Shown here: positions 1 to 8,711 of the stretch, piece after piece
How positions within the stretch are numbered: the stretch's first letter is position 1
Layout of the letters: every line of letters starts with the position of its first letter
NCBI RefSeq assembly: GCF_003852535.1
Contig: NZ_QAJP01000008.1
Location: 254,013-318,012, forward strand
Origin: Herminiimonas sp. KBW02
GTDB taxonomy: Bacteria; Pseudomonadota; Gammaproteobacteria; Burkholderiales; Burkholderiaceae_D
DNA length: 64,000 bases
Reading direction: 5' to 3'
Notes under the pieces: generated by a model
Databases searched by the model: none
What the model was told of the DNA's origin: nothing
The model's input: the letters and a program-made list of their open reading frames with translations, nothing else
Program-made: the position numbers and the translations under genes

Positions 1-268
1 CGAGGATGTCATCCATGCGGGTAATCAGTTGATGGATGTCATCACGATCCAGCGGCGTGATGAAGGTTTTATGCAAGGCGTCCAGCGTCGCATGTGTCAC
101 CTTGTCTGCCTGTTTCTCGATGCCTTCGATCGCATGTACACGAATTTCCAGGTCATCGAAATTGGTCATCAATGCGACCATTTCACGCGCGCCCTTAACG
201 CAAAATTCGGCATGCTCATTGAAGAGGTCGAAAAATTTACCTTCTTTCGGCAGAAGTCGTCCAAACAT
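1..268 (-). CDS. PhoU-like DUF47 family protein (N-terminal part, cut by window start)
   Basis: The reverse strand encodes MFGRLLPKEGKFFDLFNEHA followed by a helical segment with two Asp-Asp pairs, running off the window. This is the start of the DUF47/PhoU-like family, helical proteins that usually sit directly upstream of a Pit-type phosphate transporter and are thought to modulate it. The start ATG at 268-266 has GAGAG about six bases upstream. Only about 89 residues are visible, so the neighbouring pit gene is inferred and would lie outside the window. Confidence 0.75.
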   Translation of the reverse strand, partial: MFGRLLPKEGKFFDLFNEHAEFCVKGAREMVALMTNFDDLEIRVHAIEGIEKQADKVTHATLDALHKTFITPLDRDDIHQLITRMDDIL

Positions 269-387
269 GATTACTCTCTTTGAATATTAAAATGTTGAAA
301 TACTGCGATGACCAGGACACAGATCCCGGCCAGAATTCCTAAAACAAACTGATATCCCGCAAACTGACACCCTGCTCAACTAAGCTA

Positions 388-1773
388 TTAATCACCTTGA
401 TACAGGGCGGCGGTACCGGTGTAATTCTCAAACTTGGTGAACTGTCCGAGGAAGGTCAGCCGTACCGCACCAATCGGGCCGTTACGCTGCTTACCAATAA
501 TGATTTCGGCAGTACCTTTATCCGGCGAATCGGGGTTATAAACCTCGTCGCGATAAATAAACAGGATCACGTCAGCATCCTGCTCAATAGCGCCGGATTC
601 ACGCAAGTCGGACATGACGGGACGTTTGTTCGGACGTTGCTCCAGCGAACGGTTCAACTGCGAGAGCGCAATCACCGGGCAATTCAATTCTTTGGCCAGA
701 CCTTTCAAGCTACGCGAGATCTCGGAAATCTCGGTAGCGCGGTTTTCACCGGCGGAGTTGGCTGACATCAGTTGCAAGTAATCGATGATGATCAGGCCCA
801 GCTTGCCGCATTGACGCGACAGACGACGCGAACGGGCGCGCAACTCGATCGAGTTCAAGGCCGGGGTTTCATCGATGTACAACTGCGCATCGTTCATTTT
901 CTGGATCGCGTGCGTCAGGCGTGGCCAGTCTTCATCGGCCAGGCGACCGGTACGCAAACGATGTTGATCGAGACGACCGACCGAACCCAGCATACGCATC
1001 GCCAGCTGTGCGCCGCCCATCTCCATCGAGAACACAGCAACCGGCAACCCGCTTTCGATCGCCACCGTTTCACCAATATTGATCGAGAACGCCGTCTTAC
1101 CCATCGAAGGACGACCGGCGACGATAATCAGGTCGCCCGGCTGCAGCCCGGAGGTCATGCGGTCAAGGTCAGCGAAGCCTGTCGGCACGCCGGTAATGTC
1201 GTTCTGAACGTCGCGGTTATACAACTCGTCAATACGCTCCACCACCTGCGTCAGCAAGGGCTGGATTTCCTGAAAGCCTTGTGCGCCACGGGCGCCCTCT
1301 TCCGCAATCGCAAAGATCTTGGATTCAGCTTCGTCCAGCATCTGCTTGACTTCCTTGCCTTGCGGATTGAAGGCATTGCCGGAGATATCGTCAGCAACAG
1401 TAATCAGTTTGCGCAACACACCGCGGTCACGCACGATTTCAGCATAGCGACGGATATTGGCAGCGGATGGCGTGTTCTGCGCCAGGGCATTGAGGTAGGC
1501 GACGCCGCCGACCTCCTCCGCTTTGCCGCTATTGGTTAATGCTTCGAATACGGTGATGACGTCAGCCGGTCTGGAGCTGTTAATCAGCTTGACGATGTGC
1601 TGGAAGATGATCCGGTGATCGTAGCGATAGAAGTCGTCCTGATTGACGAAATCGGCAATACGATCCCATGCCGCATTGTCCAGCAACAGGCCGCCGAGGA
1701 CAGATTGCTCGGCTTCTATCGAATGCGGGGGTACGCGTAGGGATTCTAATTGCGGATCGGCACGGGTGTTCAT
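388..1773 (-). CDS. dnaB: Replicative DNA helicase DnaB
   Basis: 461 residues, the normal length for DnaB. The N-terminal domain (about residues 15-115) binds primase. The C-terminal RecA-like motor carries Walker A GRPSMGKTA at about 220-228 and a Walker B region ending IIIDYLQLM near 325, followed by the DnaB-type LSQLNRSLEQR and DLRESGAIEQDAD segments. It is the hexameric ring helicase of the replication fork. It lies downstream of rpsF-priB-rpsR-rplI in the same direction, the usual betaproteobacterial order, but a strong terminator (1823-1850) separates it from rplI, so it probably has its own promoter or relies on readthrough. Confidence 0.97.
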   Translation of the reverse strand: MNTRADPQLESLRVPPHSIEAEQSVLGGLLLDNAAWDRIADFVNQDDFYRYDHRIIFQHIVKLINSSRPADVITVFEALTNSGKAEEVGGVAYLNALAQNTPSAANIRRYAEIVRDRGVLRKLITVADDISGNAFNPQGKEVKQMLDEAESKIFAIAEEGARGAQGFQEIQPLLTQVVERIDELYNRDVQNDITGVPTGFADLDRMTSGLQPGDLIIVAGRPSMGKTAFSINIGETVAIESGLPVAVFSMEMGGAQLAMRMLGSVGRLDQHRLRTGRLADEDWPRLTHAIQKMNDAQLYIDETPALNSIELRARSRRLSRQCGKLGLIIIDYLQLMSANSAGENRATEISEISRSLKGLAKELNCPVIALSQLNRSLEQRPNKRPVMSDLRESGAIEQDADVILFIYRDEVYNPDSPDKGTAEIIIGKQRNGPIGAVRLTFLGQFTKFENYTGTAALYQGD

Positions 1774-1822
1774 GGCGCGAATTATACCTGTTAGGAGCCC
1801 ACCCTTTCAGAAATTGGGCAAT

Positions 1823-1850
1823 AAAAAAGCCGGGAAAACCCGGCTTTTTT
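1823..1850 (-). terminator. Rho-independent terminator after rplI
   Basis: GCCGGG-AAAA-CCCGGC stem-loop flanked by six A and six T, so it can work on either strand. On the minus strand it closes the rpsF-priB-rpsR-rplI operon, just upstream of dnaB. Confidence 0.9.
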
Positions 1851-1885
1851 ATGGGCAACGAGTGCCCGAGGTACTTAGCGACGAC

Positions 1886-2338
1886 TTAAGCGTGATCGCC
1901 GACTACAGTGATCGTTACATCAACGACTACGTCGGTGTGCAGAGCAACTGCAACAACGTGATCGCCAGCAACTTTCAATGGGCCGGTAGGCAGACGAACT
2001 TGCGCTTTTTCTACTGCAAAGCCTTGTTTCGTCAATGCTTCAGCGATGTCGGAGTTGGTAACGGAACCGAACAAACGGCCGTCAACACCCGATTTTTGCG
2101 TGATTTGAACGGTTTGACCGGTCAGTTTCTCGCCTTGAGCTTGCGAAGCTGCCAGTTTTTCTGCAGCGATTTTTTCCAGTTCTGCGCGCTTGACTTCGAA
2201 TTCAGCGACTGCAGCAGCGGTAGCACGACGTGCTTTACGTTGTGGGATCAGGAAGTTACGTGCGTAACCGTCTTTGACTTTTACAACTTCACCGAGGTTG
2301 CCGAGATTAACGACTTTTTCCAACAGAATGACTTGCAT
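1886..2338 (-). CDS. rplI: 50S ribosomal protein L9
   Basis: 150 residues with the L9 N-terminal signature [19 protein letters not shown] and GYARNFLIP, then the long connecting helix rich in Ala, Glu and Lys and a small C-terminal domain ending in VTITVV. It binds 23S rRNA domain V and supports frame maintenance. Last gene of the rpsF-priB-rpsR-rplI operon, 26 bases after rpsR. Confidence 0.97.
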   Translation of the reverse strand: MQVILLEKVVNLGNLGEVVKVKDGYARNFLIPQRKARRATAAAVAEFEVKRAELEKIAAEKLAASQAQGEKLTGQTVQITQKSGVDGRLFGSVTNSDIAEALTKQGFAVEKAQVRLPTGPLKVAGDHVVAVALHTDVVVDVTITVVGDHA

Positions 2339-2364
2339 GTTTTTCTCCTATTTCAAGTCGTTAA

Positions 2365-2649
2365 TTACGCGTTGTGCAGATCGGTGTACGGCAACAGCGC
2401 GAGGTAACGTGCGCGTTTGATTGCTGTATCAACCTGACGTTGATAGATAGCCTTGGTACCGGTCAGGCGTGCTGGCATGATTTTGCCGTTTTCCTGAACG
2501 AAGTCTTTCAAGGTGTCTACGTCTTTGTAATCAACTTGTTCTACGTGTGCAGCGGTGAAGCGGCAGAATTTTTTACGCTTGAACAATGGGTTTTGTTGTT
2601 TGCGTTTTTCTTTGAGTTTGTTCTTGTCGAATTTTTTACCGAATGCCAT
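2365..2649 (-). CDS. rpsR: 30S ribosomal protein S18
   Basis: 94 residues. The conserved core from about residue 28 (KFCRF, then [10 protein letters not shown] and [18 protein letters not shown]) is S18. The first 25 residues form a Lys-rich extension that makes it somewhat longer than the E. coli protein. S18 pairs with S6 on the 30S platform, and the S6 gene lies in the same operon. Confidence 0.97.
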   Translation of the reverse strand: MAFGKKFDKNKLKEKRKQQNPLFKRKKFCRFTAAHVEQVDYKDVDTLKDFVQENGKIMPARLTGTKAIYQRQVDTAIKRARYLALLPYTDLHNA

Positions 2650-2664
2650 TTTGGGCTCCTGTAT

Positions 2665-2958
2665 CTAAATGTGGTTCTCGAAATCTGTGAGATGGAAAAC
2701 AAGGCTTTTGCTGTTACGGCTCTTGCGCGCCAGAAATCCAGTGAACTGATATGTCCCGCCTAATTCGGCTTGATTGAATCGACCTGAAATTTCACCTGCA
2801 GCTATTGCAGTCATTTCAAACTCAACCAATCGTGGGATACCTGCTTCTATCTGTTGCGAACTGTGCAGCAAAACTGCTGACACTATCGGGACACCTGCCG
2901 GTGTGTAGCGCAAAATTTCACGCTCGGCGATGGTCGCAATAAATTGAAGCTGATTCAC
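2665..2958 (-). CDS. priB: Primosomal replication protein N (PriB)
   Basis: 97 residues forming a single OB fold: LQFIATIAEREILRYTPAG, a central VEFEMTAIAAGEI strand, and a TGFLARKSRNSKSLVFHLT end. PriB binds single-stranded DNA and helps PriA restart replication. It starts at GTG (2958-2956) with GGAG upstream. Its place between rpsF and rpsR is typical of proteobacteria and supports the call. Confidence 0.93.
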   Translation of the reverse strand: MNQLQFIATIAEREILRYTPAGVPIVSAVLLHSSQQIEAGIPRLVEFEMTAIAAGEISGRFNQAELGGTYQFTGFLARKSRNSKSLVFHLTDFENHI

Positions 2959-2985
2959 TCTCCGTCTGGTAACGTCAAAGGGCTA

Positions 2986-3354
2986 TTAGGCAGCAGGTGC
3001 CTCGGCGCGATGGCTCTTGGCAGCATCTTCCTTCTGCACAGCCTTCATCATTGGCGATGGTGCGGTTTCAGCCTTCTTCATTTTCACTGTCAGATGACGC
3101 AGAACGGCATCGTTGAATTTGAAGCCGGTTTCGATTTCAGCCAGCGTTTCGCCGTCACATTCGATGTTCAGGCAGACGTAGTGCGCTTTTGCCAATTTCT
3201 GGATCATGTACGCCATTTGACGACGGCCCCAGTCTTCGACACGGTGAATAACGCCGCCGCGTGCGGTGACGATACCTTTGTAGCGCTCGATCATTGCAGG
3301 CACTTGCTCGCTTTGATCCGGATGAACGATAAATACGATTTCATAATGACGCAT
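2986..3354 (-). CDS. rpsF: 30S ribosomal protein S6
   Basis: 122 residues starting [18 protein letters not shown], with [19 protein letters not shown] in the middle. The fold is the S6 ferredoxin-like domain, followed by a charged Ala/Pro-rich tail. First gene of the S6 operon; AAGGAGC lies upstream of the ATG. The intergenic region to lexA (3355-3547) must hold its promoter, but I could not assign one confidently. Confidence 0.97.
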   Translation of the reverse strand: MRHYEIVFIVHPDQSEQVPAMIERYKGIVTARGGVIHRVEDWGRRQMAYMIQKLAKAHYVCLNIECDGETLAEIETGFKFNDAVLRHLTVKMKKAETAPSPMMKAVQKEDAAKSHRAEAPAA

Positions 3355-3547
3355 GTAAGCTCCTTTTGGTCGGATTGAAAATCGCCCACCTCGGCGTCAA
3401 GACGAGTGTGGGAAGAGGAAAACCCGCAATCATACGCGCAGATACAGGAAAACTCAATGCTTACACGGGTTTATCGCCGCAATCCCGCATGAATACGTCG
3501 CAAATTTGCACCGAAAGCACACAAATCAGCTTGCATTCAGGCATGCA

Positions 3548-3580
3548 CTGTATAAAAATACAGACTGTTCATACAAACAG
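3548..3580 (+). promoter_or_regulatory. Two tandem LexA (SOS) boxes upstream of lexA
   Basis: Box 1 is CTGTATAAAAATACAG (3548-3563) and box 2 is CTGTTCATACAAACAG (3565-3580). Both fit the CTGT-N8-ACAG LexA operator exactly and are one base apart. The lexA ATG follows 46 bases after box 2. This is classic autorepression of lexA, with a double operator as in enterobacteria but more closely packed. Confidence 0.93.
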
Positions 3581-3625
3581 TTTACGGGCGTCGCATCTGC
3601 GCCCTCAACAAAACGGGCCTACGCA

Positions 3626-4285
3626 ATGATCAAACTGACAGCACGCCAGGAACAAATCCTGAATTTGATACGCGATGCGATCGAAAATACCGGCTTCCCG
3701 CCGACCCGTGCCGAAATTGCAACAGAACTCGGCTTCCGCTCGGCCAATGCGGCAGAAGAACATTTGCAAGCCCTGGCGCGCAAAGGCGCGATTGAAATCT
3801 CGCCTGGCACCTCGCGCGGCATCCGCCTGCGCGACATGGGCCACGGCGATGATCGCTCCTCCGCTCGCCAGATGGCCTTGCCACACCCGGCACTGATGCA
3901 ACTCAGCCTGCCGCTGGTCGGCCGCGTTGCTGCCGGCTCCCCTATCCTGGCACAAGAACATATAGAAGCCACCTACGATGTGGATCGTTCCCTGTTCTCG
4001 GCCAAACCCGACTTCCTGCTGAAAGTACGCGGTATGTCCATGCGCGACGCCGGCATCCTCGACGGCGACCTGTTGGCGGTCAAGAAAATCGATACCGCGA
4101 AAAATGGTCAGATCGTGGTTGCACGCCTGGGTGAAGAAGTCACCGTCAAGCGTTACAAGAAATCCGGCTCATTGATTGAATTGTTGCCGGAGAACCCGGA
4201 CTTCGAACCGATACGCGTCGACCTGACGCACGACGAGTTTGCACTGGAAGGCCTGGCGGTTGGCCTGATGCGTACCTGGAACTGA
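3626..4285 (+). CDS. lexA: SOS repressor LexA
   Basis: 219 residues. The N-terminal winged helix begins [19 protein letters not shown] and includes [14 protein letters not shown]. The C-terminal S24 peptidase domain has [15 protein letters not shown] (cleavage region Ala-Gly), the catalytic Ser in GMSMRDAGI and a Lys in [13 protein letters not shown]. An in-frame ATG 40 codons upstream was rejected, because that extension would be translated across the two SOS boxes and the family starts at MxKLTxRQ. LexA represses repair genes until RecA filaments trigger self-cleavage. Confidence 0.97.
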   Translation: MIKLTARQEQILNLIRDAIENTGFPPTRAEIATELGFRSANAAEEHLQALARKGAIEISPGTSRGIRLRDMGHGDDRSSARQMALPHPALMQLSLPLVGRVAAGSPILAQEHIEATYDVDRSLFSAKPDFLLKVRGMSMRDAGILDGDLLAVKKIDTAKNGQIVVARLGEEVTVKRYKKSGSLIELLPENPDFEPIRVDLTHDEFALEGLAVGLMRTWN

Positions 4286-4304
4286 GGCAAGCGCCTCAGT
4301 TTTT
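4281..4304 (+). terminator. Terminator overlapping the lexA and trmJ stop codons
   Basis: CTGAGGC-AAGC-GCCTCAG hairpin followed by five T. The lexA stop codon lies in the left arm and the trmJ stop codon (4296-4298) in the right arm. The two convergent genes therefore end inside one hairpin. Confidence 0.85.
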
Positions 4305-5069
4305 ATCTCCACCTTTATTCTTCTGCGCCAATATCTGCCTGGCGATGCCACGCAGGATATTGACCTCTTCTGTCTCTAGCTGGGTACGGGAAAACAGGCG
4401 CTTCAGACGGGGCATCAGCTTCTTCGGATTATTTGCATCAAGGAAGTCGATCGCTACCAGCGCCTGCTCCAGATGGGCATACATGCCGTCGATCTGCGCC
4501 ATGCTCGCAGCCTCTCCCTGGAAGCCGATTTCAGTCACGGCACGCGTCTCCCCTACCGCCGCCATACGCGCTTCATAAGCCAATACCTGCACCGCCTGGG
4601 CCAGATTCAGAGATGAATAGTCCGGATTCGCCGGAATATTGATCAACACATTGCACTTTTCCACGATTTCATTCGGCAAGCCGAAACGCTCATTGCCAAA
4701 CACCACTGCTGCATGCAAATTGCTCTCTTCAACCAGTCGTGTCGCCAATGCTCGCGGCGAAATCACCGGTGGCGAGAATTCGCGCAAGCGTGCCGTCACC
4801 GCTGCTGCAAAGTTGCAATCAATCAGCGCCTCCTCGATCGAACCGACGATGCGGGCTGACTGCAGGATGTCCTGTGCACCACTGGCAAATGCCACTGCCT
4901 CTTCCTGTAAAGCAGCGTCCGGAAAGCGTGGATTGACCAATACCAGCTCGGTAAAACCCATGTTTTTGATGGCACGCGCGGTGGCCCCGATGTTGCCGGG
5001 ACGGCTGGTTTCCACCAGGATAAAACGAAGTCGATTGAAAAGAGGCGTGTCGGATTGTGGCTGCATCAT
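4296..5069 (-). CDS. trmJ: tRNA (cytidine/uridine-2'-O-)-methyltransferase TrmJ
   Basis: 257 residues with the SPOUT knot. RFILVETSRPGNIGATARAI opens the domain, FGNERFGLPNEIVEKCN and INIPANPDYSSLNLAQAVQV form the SAM-binding knot, and a C-terminal helical extension ends with RTQLETEEVNILRGIARQI. TrmJ 2'-O-methylates position 32 of several tRNAs. Transcribed convergently with lexA and divergently from suhB. Confidence 0.93.
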   Translation of the reverse strand: MMQPQSDTPLFNRLRFILVETSRPGNIGATARAIKNMGFTELVLVNPRFPDAALQEEAVAFASGAQDILQSARIVGSIEEALIDCNFAAAVTARLREFSPPVISPRALATRLVEESNLHAAVVFGNERFGLPNEIVEKCNVLINIPANPDYSSLNLAQAVQVLAYEARMAAVGETRAVTEIGFQGEAASMAQIDGMYAHLEQALVAIDFLDANNPKKLMPRLKRLFSRTQLETEEVNILRGIARQILAQKNKGGDKN

Positions 5070-5200
5070 TTAAAATAGCGGCATTGCGCGGTAGGAATCA
5101 TGTCAGAAATGGCAACTCTATACCGCATCGCTCATTAATTTCAATTTAGGTGGTTCTGCTCGCCCTGCGGCGTAAGGATCGCCATTTTAACGGAAACTCT

Positions 5201-5995
5201 ATGCATCCCATGCTTAATACGGCGGTCAAAGCTGCTCGCCGCGGCGCTGCCATCATCAATCGCGCGTCCTTCGATCTGGACCGTATCAAGGTCACCGAAA
5301 AAAAGCCGAACGACTTTGTCACTGAAGTAGATCAGGCCGCTGAGCAGGCGATCATAGAAGTTCTGAAATCCGCTTACCCCGACCACGCCATCCTTGCCGA
5401 GGAATCCGGCGCATCGGCTAATCTGCACGACGAAAACGACAACGTCTGGATCATCGATCCACTCGACGGCACCACCAACTTCATCCACGGCTTCCCGCAG
5501 TACTGCGTATCGATCGCCCTGCAACAACGCGGCCAGATCACCCAAGCTGTCGTCTACGATCCGACCCGCAATGACTTGTTCACCGCGACCAAAGGCGCAG
5601 GCGCTTATCTGAATGAAAAGCGTATCCGCGTCACCAAACGTGACAAGATTGCTGACGCGCTGATCGGCACCGGCTTCCCGTACCGCGCCGGCGATAACAT
5701 TGATGAATACATGAAGATGTTCAAGATCATGACGCAAAGCTGCGCTGGCCTGCGTCGCCCTGGTTCAGCTGCGCTGGACCTGGCCTATGTCGCTTGCGGT
5801 CGTCTCGATGGCTTCTTTGAAAAAGGTTTGCAACCATGGGACATGGCAGCAGGCTCCTTGCTGATCACTGAATCCGGCGGCATCATGGGCACCTTCGATG
5901 GTGAATCCGACTACCTGTACAAAGGCGATGTCATCGCCGGTACGCCTAAAGTATTTGCGCAAATGGTTTCGTTGCTGAGCCCATACGCCAAGTAA
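5201..5995 (+). CDS. suhB: Inositol monophosphatase family protein SuhB
   Basis: 264 residues. Mg2+-binding motifs are visible: [12 protein letters not shown], the EE pair in [22 protein letters not shown] and the late WDMAAGSLL. These define the IMPase fold. SuhB dephosphorylates inositol phosphates, and in E. coli it also joins rRNA antitermination complexes. An in-frame ATG 17 codons upstream exists, but [16 protein letters not shown] is the family start. Confidence 0.93.
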   Translation: MHPMLNTAVKAARRGAAIINRASFDLDRIKVTEKKPNDFVTEVDQAAEQAIIEVLKSAYPDHAILAEESGASANLHDENDNVWIIDPLDGTTNFIHGFPQYCVSIALQQRGQITQAVVYDPTRNDLFTATKGAGAYLNEKRIRVTKRDKIADALIGTGFPYRAGDNIDEYMKMFKIMTQSCAGLRRPGSAALDLAYVACGRLDGFFEKGLQPWDMAAGSLLITESGGIMGTFDGESDYLYKGDVIAGTPKVFAQMVSLLSPYAK

Positions 5996-6011
5996 GCAGC
6001 TCTGCACTGAC

Positions 6012-6058
6012 AAGGGAAGTATCGCTGGCGGATTGCGCAGCATATACTTCCCTTTTTT
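6012..6058 (+). terminator. Terminator after suhB
   Basis: 11-bp stem AAGGGAAGTAT / ATACTTCCCTT with a 21-base loop, followed by a T run. It lies 16 bases after the suhB stop codon. Confidence 0.85.
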
Positions 6059-6265
6059 CTTTCCGCGTTTCCTTTGCTGCATTCAGATGTAAACAACGCA
6101 GCGGCAAGTAATCCCCGGTTTCAAGGCCACTACTGCTATACTCGCGGCACACGGCATACCACCAGTCACCTTGCCGCTGTCCTGCGACTTCCGCACCCTA
6201 ATCCCCGTTTGCCTGCGACTGGCGCCCACTGCGGCGACAGGCCGATAATTTTCTATTGAGTATTC

Positions 6266-7612
6266 ATGTCTTTTTCTGACCTCGGCTTAGCCGAAGGAAT
6301 TGTTCGCGCCGTTACTGAAAGCGGTTATACCAACCCTACCCCGATCCAGGCACAGGCGATTCCCGCTGTTCTGGCAGGCGGCGACTTGCTGGCCGGTGCA
6401 CAAACCGGTACCGGCAAAACTGCAGGCTTCACGCTGCCGATTTTGCATCGTCTGGCAACCAGCGGCACGCCGCATGCATCCACTACCGCACAACGCCCTA
6501 TCCGCGCACTGGTGTTAACGCCCACCCGCGAACTGGCGGCGCAAGTCGAAGAAAGCGTACGCACTTACGGCAAATACCTGAATCTGAATTCCGCCGTGAT
6601 CTTCGGCGGCGTCGGCATCAATCCGCAAATCAAAATGCTCAAGCATGGCGTCGATATCCTGGTTGCGACACCAGGCCGCCTGCTCGACCATATGCAACAA
6701 GGCACGGTTAACCTGAACCACATCCAGATCCTGGTGCTGGATGAGGCAGATCGCATGCTGGACATGGGCTTCATCAAAGACATACGCCGTGTCCTCGCCG
6801 CCCTGCCGAAGAATCGTCAAAACCTGTTGTTCTCCGCGACCTTCTCGAACGAGATCAAGGCACTGGCAGACGGCTTGCTGAATTCGCCCGCGACCATCGA
6901 AGTGGCACGTCGCAATTCGACTGTGGAAATCATCGAACAAAAAATCCATCCGGTGGATCGCGACAAGAAGCACCCTATGCTGGCGCATCTGATCAAGAGC
7001 AATAACTGGTCGCAAGTACTGGTCTTTACCCGTACCAAGCACGGCGCCAACAAACTGGTTGAGCAACTGGAAAAAGACGGCATTAGCGGCATGGCCATCC
7101 ACGGCAACAAGAGCCAGTCTGCACGTACCCGCGCCCTCAGCGAATTCAAGGACGGCAGCCTGCAAGTGCTGGTTGCGACCGACATCGCTGCGCGTGGTAT
7201 CGACATCGATCAATTGCCGCATGTGGTCAACTATGACTTGCCGAACGTACCGGAAGATTATGTCCACCGTATTGGTCGTACCGGTCGTGCTGGTGCCACC
7301 GGTGAAGCCGTATCGCTGGTTTGCGTCGATGAACTGGAAATGTTGAAAGACATCGAGAAGCTGATCAAACGCAAACTGCCGTCCGAAGTTATTCCAGGCT
7401 TTGAACCGGATCTGAACGCCAAGCCGCAACCTATCCAGCGTCGCAGCAACGATGCGCCTGGTCGTCGCCCGCAAGGCCAGGGCCGCAATGCACCGGCTAA
7501 ATCCGGCAAGGCACCGGCACCAAAACCGAACGGACCGTCACGTGGCGGCTTCGGCGGCAATTCGAACGCACGTCCATCCGCACCGCACCGCTCAGGCGGG
7601 CGCGGACGCTAA
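6266..7612 (+). CDS. rhlE: DEAD-box ATP-dependent RNA helicase, RhlE type
   Basis: 448 residues with all the helicase motifs: Q motif [51 protein letters not shown] and [10 protein letters not shown]. The last 60 residues are a basic Arg/Gly/Pro/Asn-rich tail typical of RhlE-type helicases, used for non-specific RNA binding. Likely roles are ribosome assembly and RNA decay. It stands alone between the suhB terminator and a 256-base gap. Confidence 0.9.
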   Translation: MSFSDLGLAEGIVRAVTESGYTNPTPIQAQAIPAVLAGGDLLAGAQTGTGKTAGFTLPILHRLATSGTPHASTTAQRPIRALVLTPTRELAAQVEESVRTYGKYLNLNSAVIFGGVGINPQIKMLKHGVDILVATPGRLLDHMQQGTVNLNHIQILVLDEADRMLDMGFIKDIRRVLAALPKNRQNLLFSATFSNEIKALADGLLNSPATIEVARRNSTVEIIEQKIHPVDRDKKHPMLAHLIKSNNWSQVLVFTRTKHGANKLVEQLEKDGISGMAIHGNKSQSARTRALSEFKDGSLQVLVATDIAARGIDIDQLPHVVNYDLPNVPEDYVHRIGRTGRAGATGEAVSLVCVDELEMLKDIEKLIKRKLPSEVIPGFEPDLNAKPQPIQRRSNDAPGRRPQGQGRNAPAKSGKAPAPKPNGPSRGGFGGNSNARPSAPHRSGGRGR

Positions 7613-7659
7613 ACCGCTAAGCTGATACCGGCCCGCCCCTTAGCGGTGTCGGTATCAGT
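7613..7659 (+). other. Two interleaved inverted repeats downstream of rhlE
   Basis: Arm A1 ACCGCTAAG (7613-7621) pairs with A2 CTTAGCGGT (7639-7647). Arm B1 CTGATACCG (7622-7630) pairs with B2 CGGTATCAG (7650-7658). The order A1-B1-A2-B2 is interleaved, so both stems can form together only as a pseudoknot; otherwise they are alternative hairpins. No T run follows at once. The remainder of the gap (7660-7868) shows only an AT-rich stretch and no other clear feature. Confidence 0.6.
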
Positions 7660-7868
7660 TCATGCCCTGCTTTTCTTCCATACATCTGGCTCCACGCCTG
7701 TCTCCGCTGCATCTGATTGCCACCGCACAGTTGATTTTGGCGACTTTAAAATTTATGATGATTGCTCTTGCGCATCGCCCCTTTTCCCCTCCTAGGTGAA
7801 TACCGCCTTCGTTACACGGAAGCCCTGCAAGCAATCCCATATTCATTTTTACCGTCAGGAACCATACG

Positions 7869-8555
7869 ATGGATTACGCAATTGATTTTCCGCCTGTCAC
7901 GACCTTACCCGTGACTGGAAGCGATAAACCGTTTCCGGTCGGCCGCATTTACTGCGTCGGTCGCAACTATGCAGAACACGCCCGTGAAATGGGCCACGAT
8001 CCGGATCGCGAACCGCCATTTTTCTTCATGAAGCCTGCTGATGCTATCGCAGCCAACCATGCCACCATTACCTATCCGACACTGACGCAGGACTTGCACC
8101 ACGAAATCGAAATGATCGTGGCTATCGGACGCGGCGGTGCGAATATTCCGGTCGAACAGGCGCTGGATCACGTATTCGGTTACGGCGTAGGACTGGACAT
8201 GACACGCCGCGACATCCAGGGCATCGCCAAAAAAATGGGGCGTCCGTGGGAAATGGGTAAAGCCTTCGACAACTCGGCCCCCTGCACCGGCATCACACCA
8301 GTCACACAAATAGGTCATCCGGACAAAGGCGCAGTCTGGCTCAAAATCAATGGTGAACTGAAACAAAAAGGTGATCTGGCCGACCTGATCTGGAACGTGC
8401 CGGAAACCATCGCCTACCTGTCGAACATGATCACGCTCCGCCCGGGCGACCTGATCATGTCGGGCACACCGGCTGGTGTCGGCCCGGTACAACGTGGCAA
8501 TCAGTTAGTCGGACATGTGGACGGACTGGAAGAACTGGTCGTCACTTACGCCTGA
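7869..8555 (+). CDS. Fumarylacetoacetate hydrolase family protein (acylpyruvase/fumarylpyruvate hydrolase type)
   Basis: 228 residues forming a single FAH domain: IYCVGRNYAEHAREMG, FFFMKPADAI, the metal-binding Glu pair in HHEIEMIVAIGRGG, GYGVGLDMTRRDIQ, then GDLIMSGTPAGVGPV. FAH-family enzymes cleave C-C bonds in 2,4-diketo acids with Mg2+. Family members of this length include fumarylpyruvate hydrolase and acylpyruvase/oxaloacetate decarboxylase. No gentisate or homogentisate genes adjoin it, so the substrate stays open. Confidence 0.85.
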   Translation: MDYAIDFPPVTTLPVTGSDKPFPVGRIYCVGRNYAEHAREMGHDPDREPPFFFMKPADAIAANHATITYPTLTQDLHHEIEMIVAIGRGGANIPVEQALDHVFGYGVGLDMTRRDIQGIAKKMGRPWEMGKAFDNSAPCTGITPVTQIGHPDKGAVWLKINGELKQKGDLADLIWNVPETIAYLSNMITLRPGDLIMSGTPAGVGPVQRGNQLVGHVDGLEELVVTYA

Positions 8556-8711
8556 CCAGGTGACAAGCGGCTTGCAGATATGTGAGCCGCCGAAATCTCT
8601 GAATGTATCAAAGAGAGCCGCGATATAGCTCATGCGCAGCAAGGCATTCTCGTACAATGATCAGCTGTTTGCCCCGCCCTCAGCACACCGCATTTACATG
8701 ACAACAAGCAT

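Noticed and set aside
269-387. Hydrophobic stretch on the minus strand upstream of the PhoU-like gene (GYQFVLGILAGICVLVIAVF)
   Set aside because: The frame has no ATG, GTG or TTG start before the hydrophobic part, so it cannot be called a gene. It may be a remnant.
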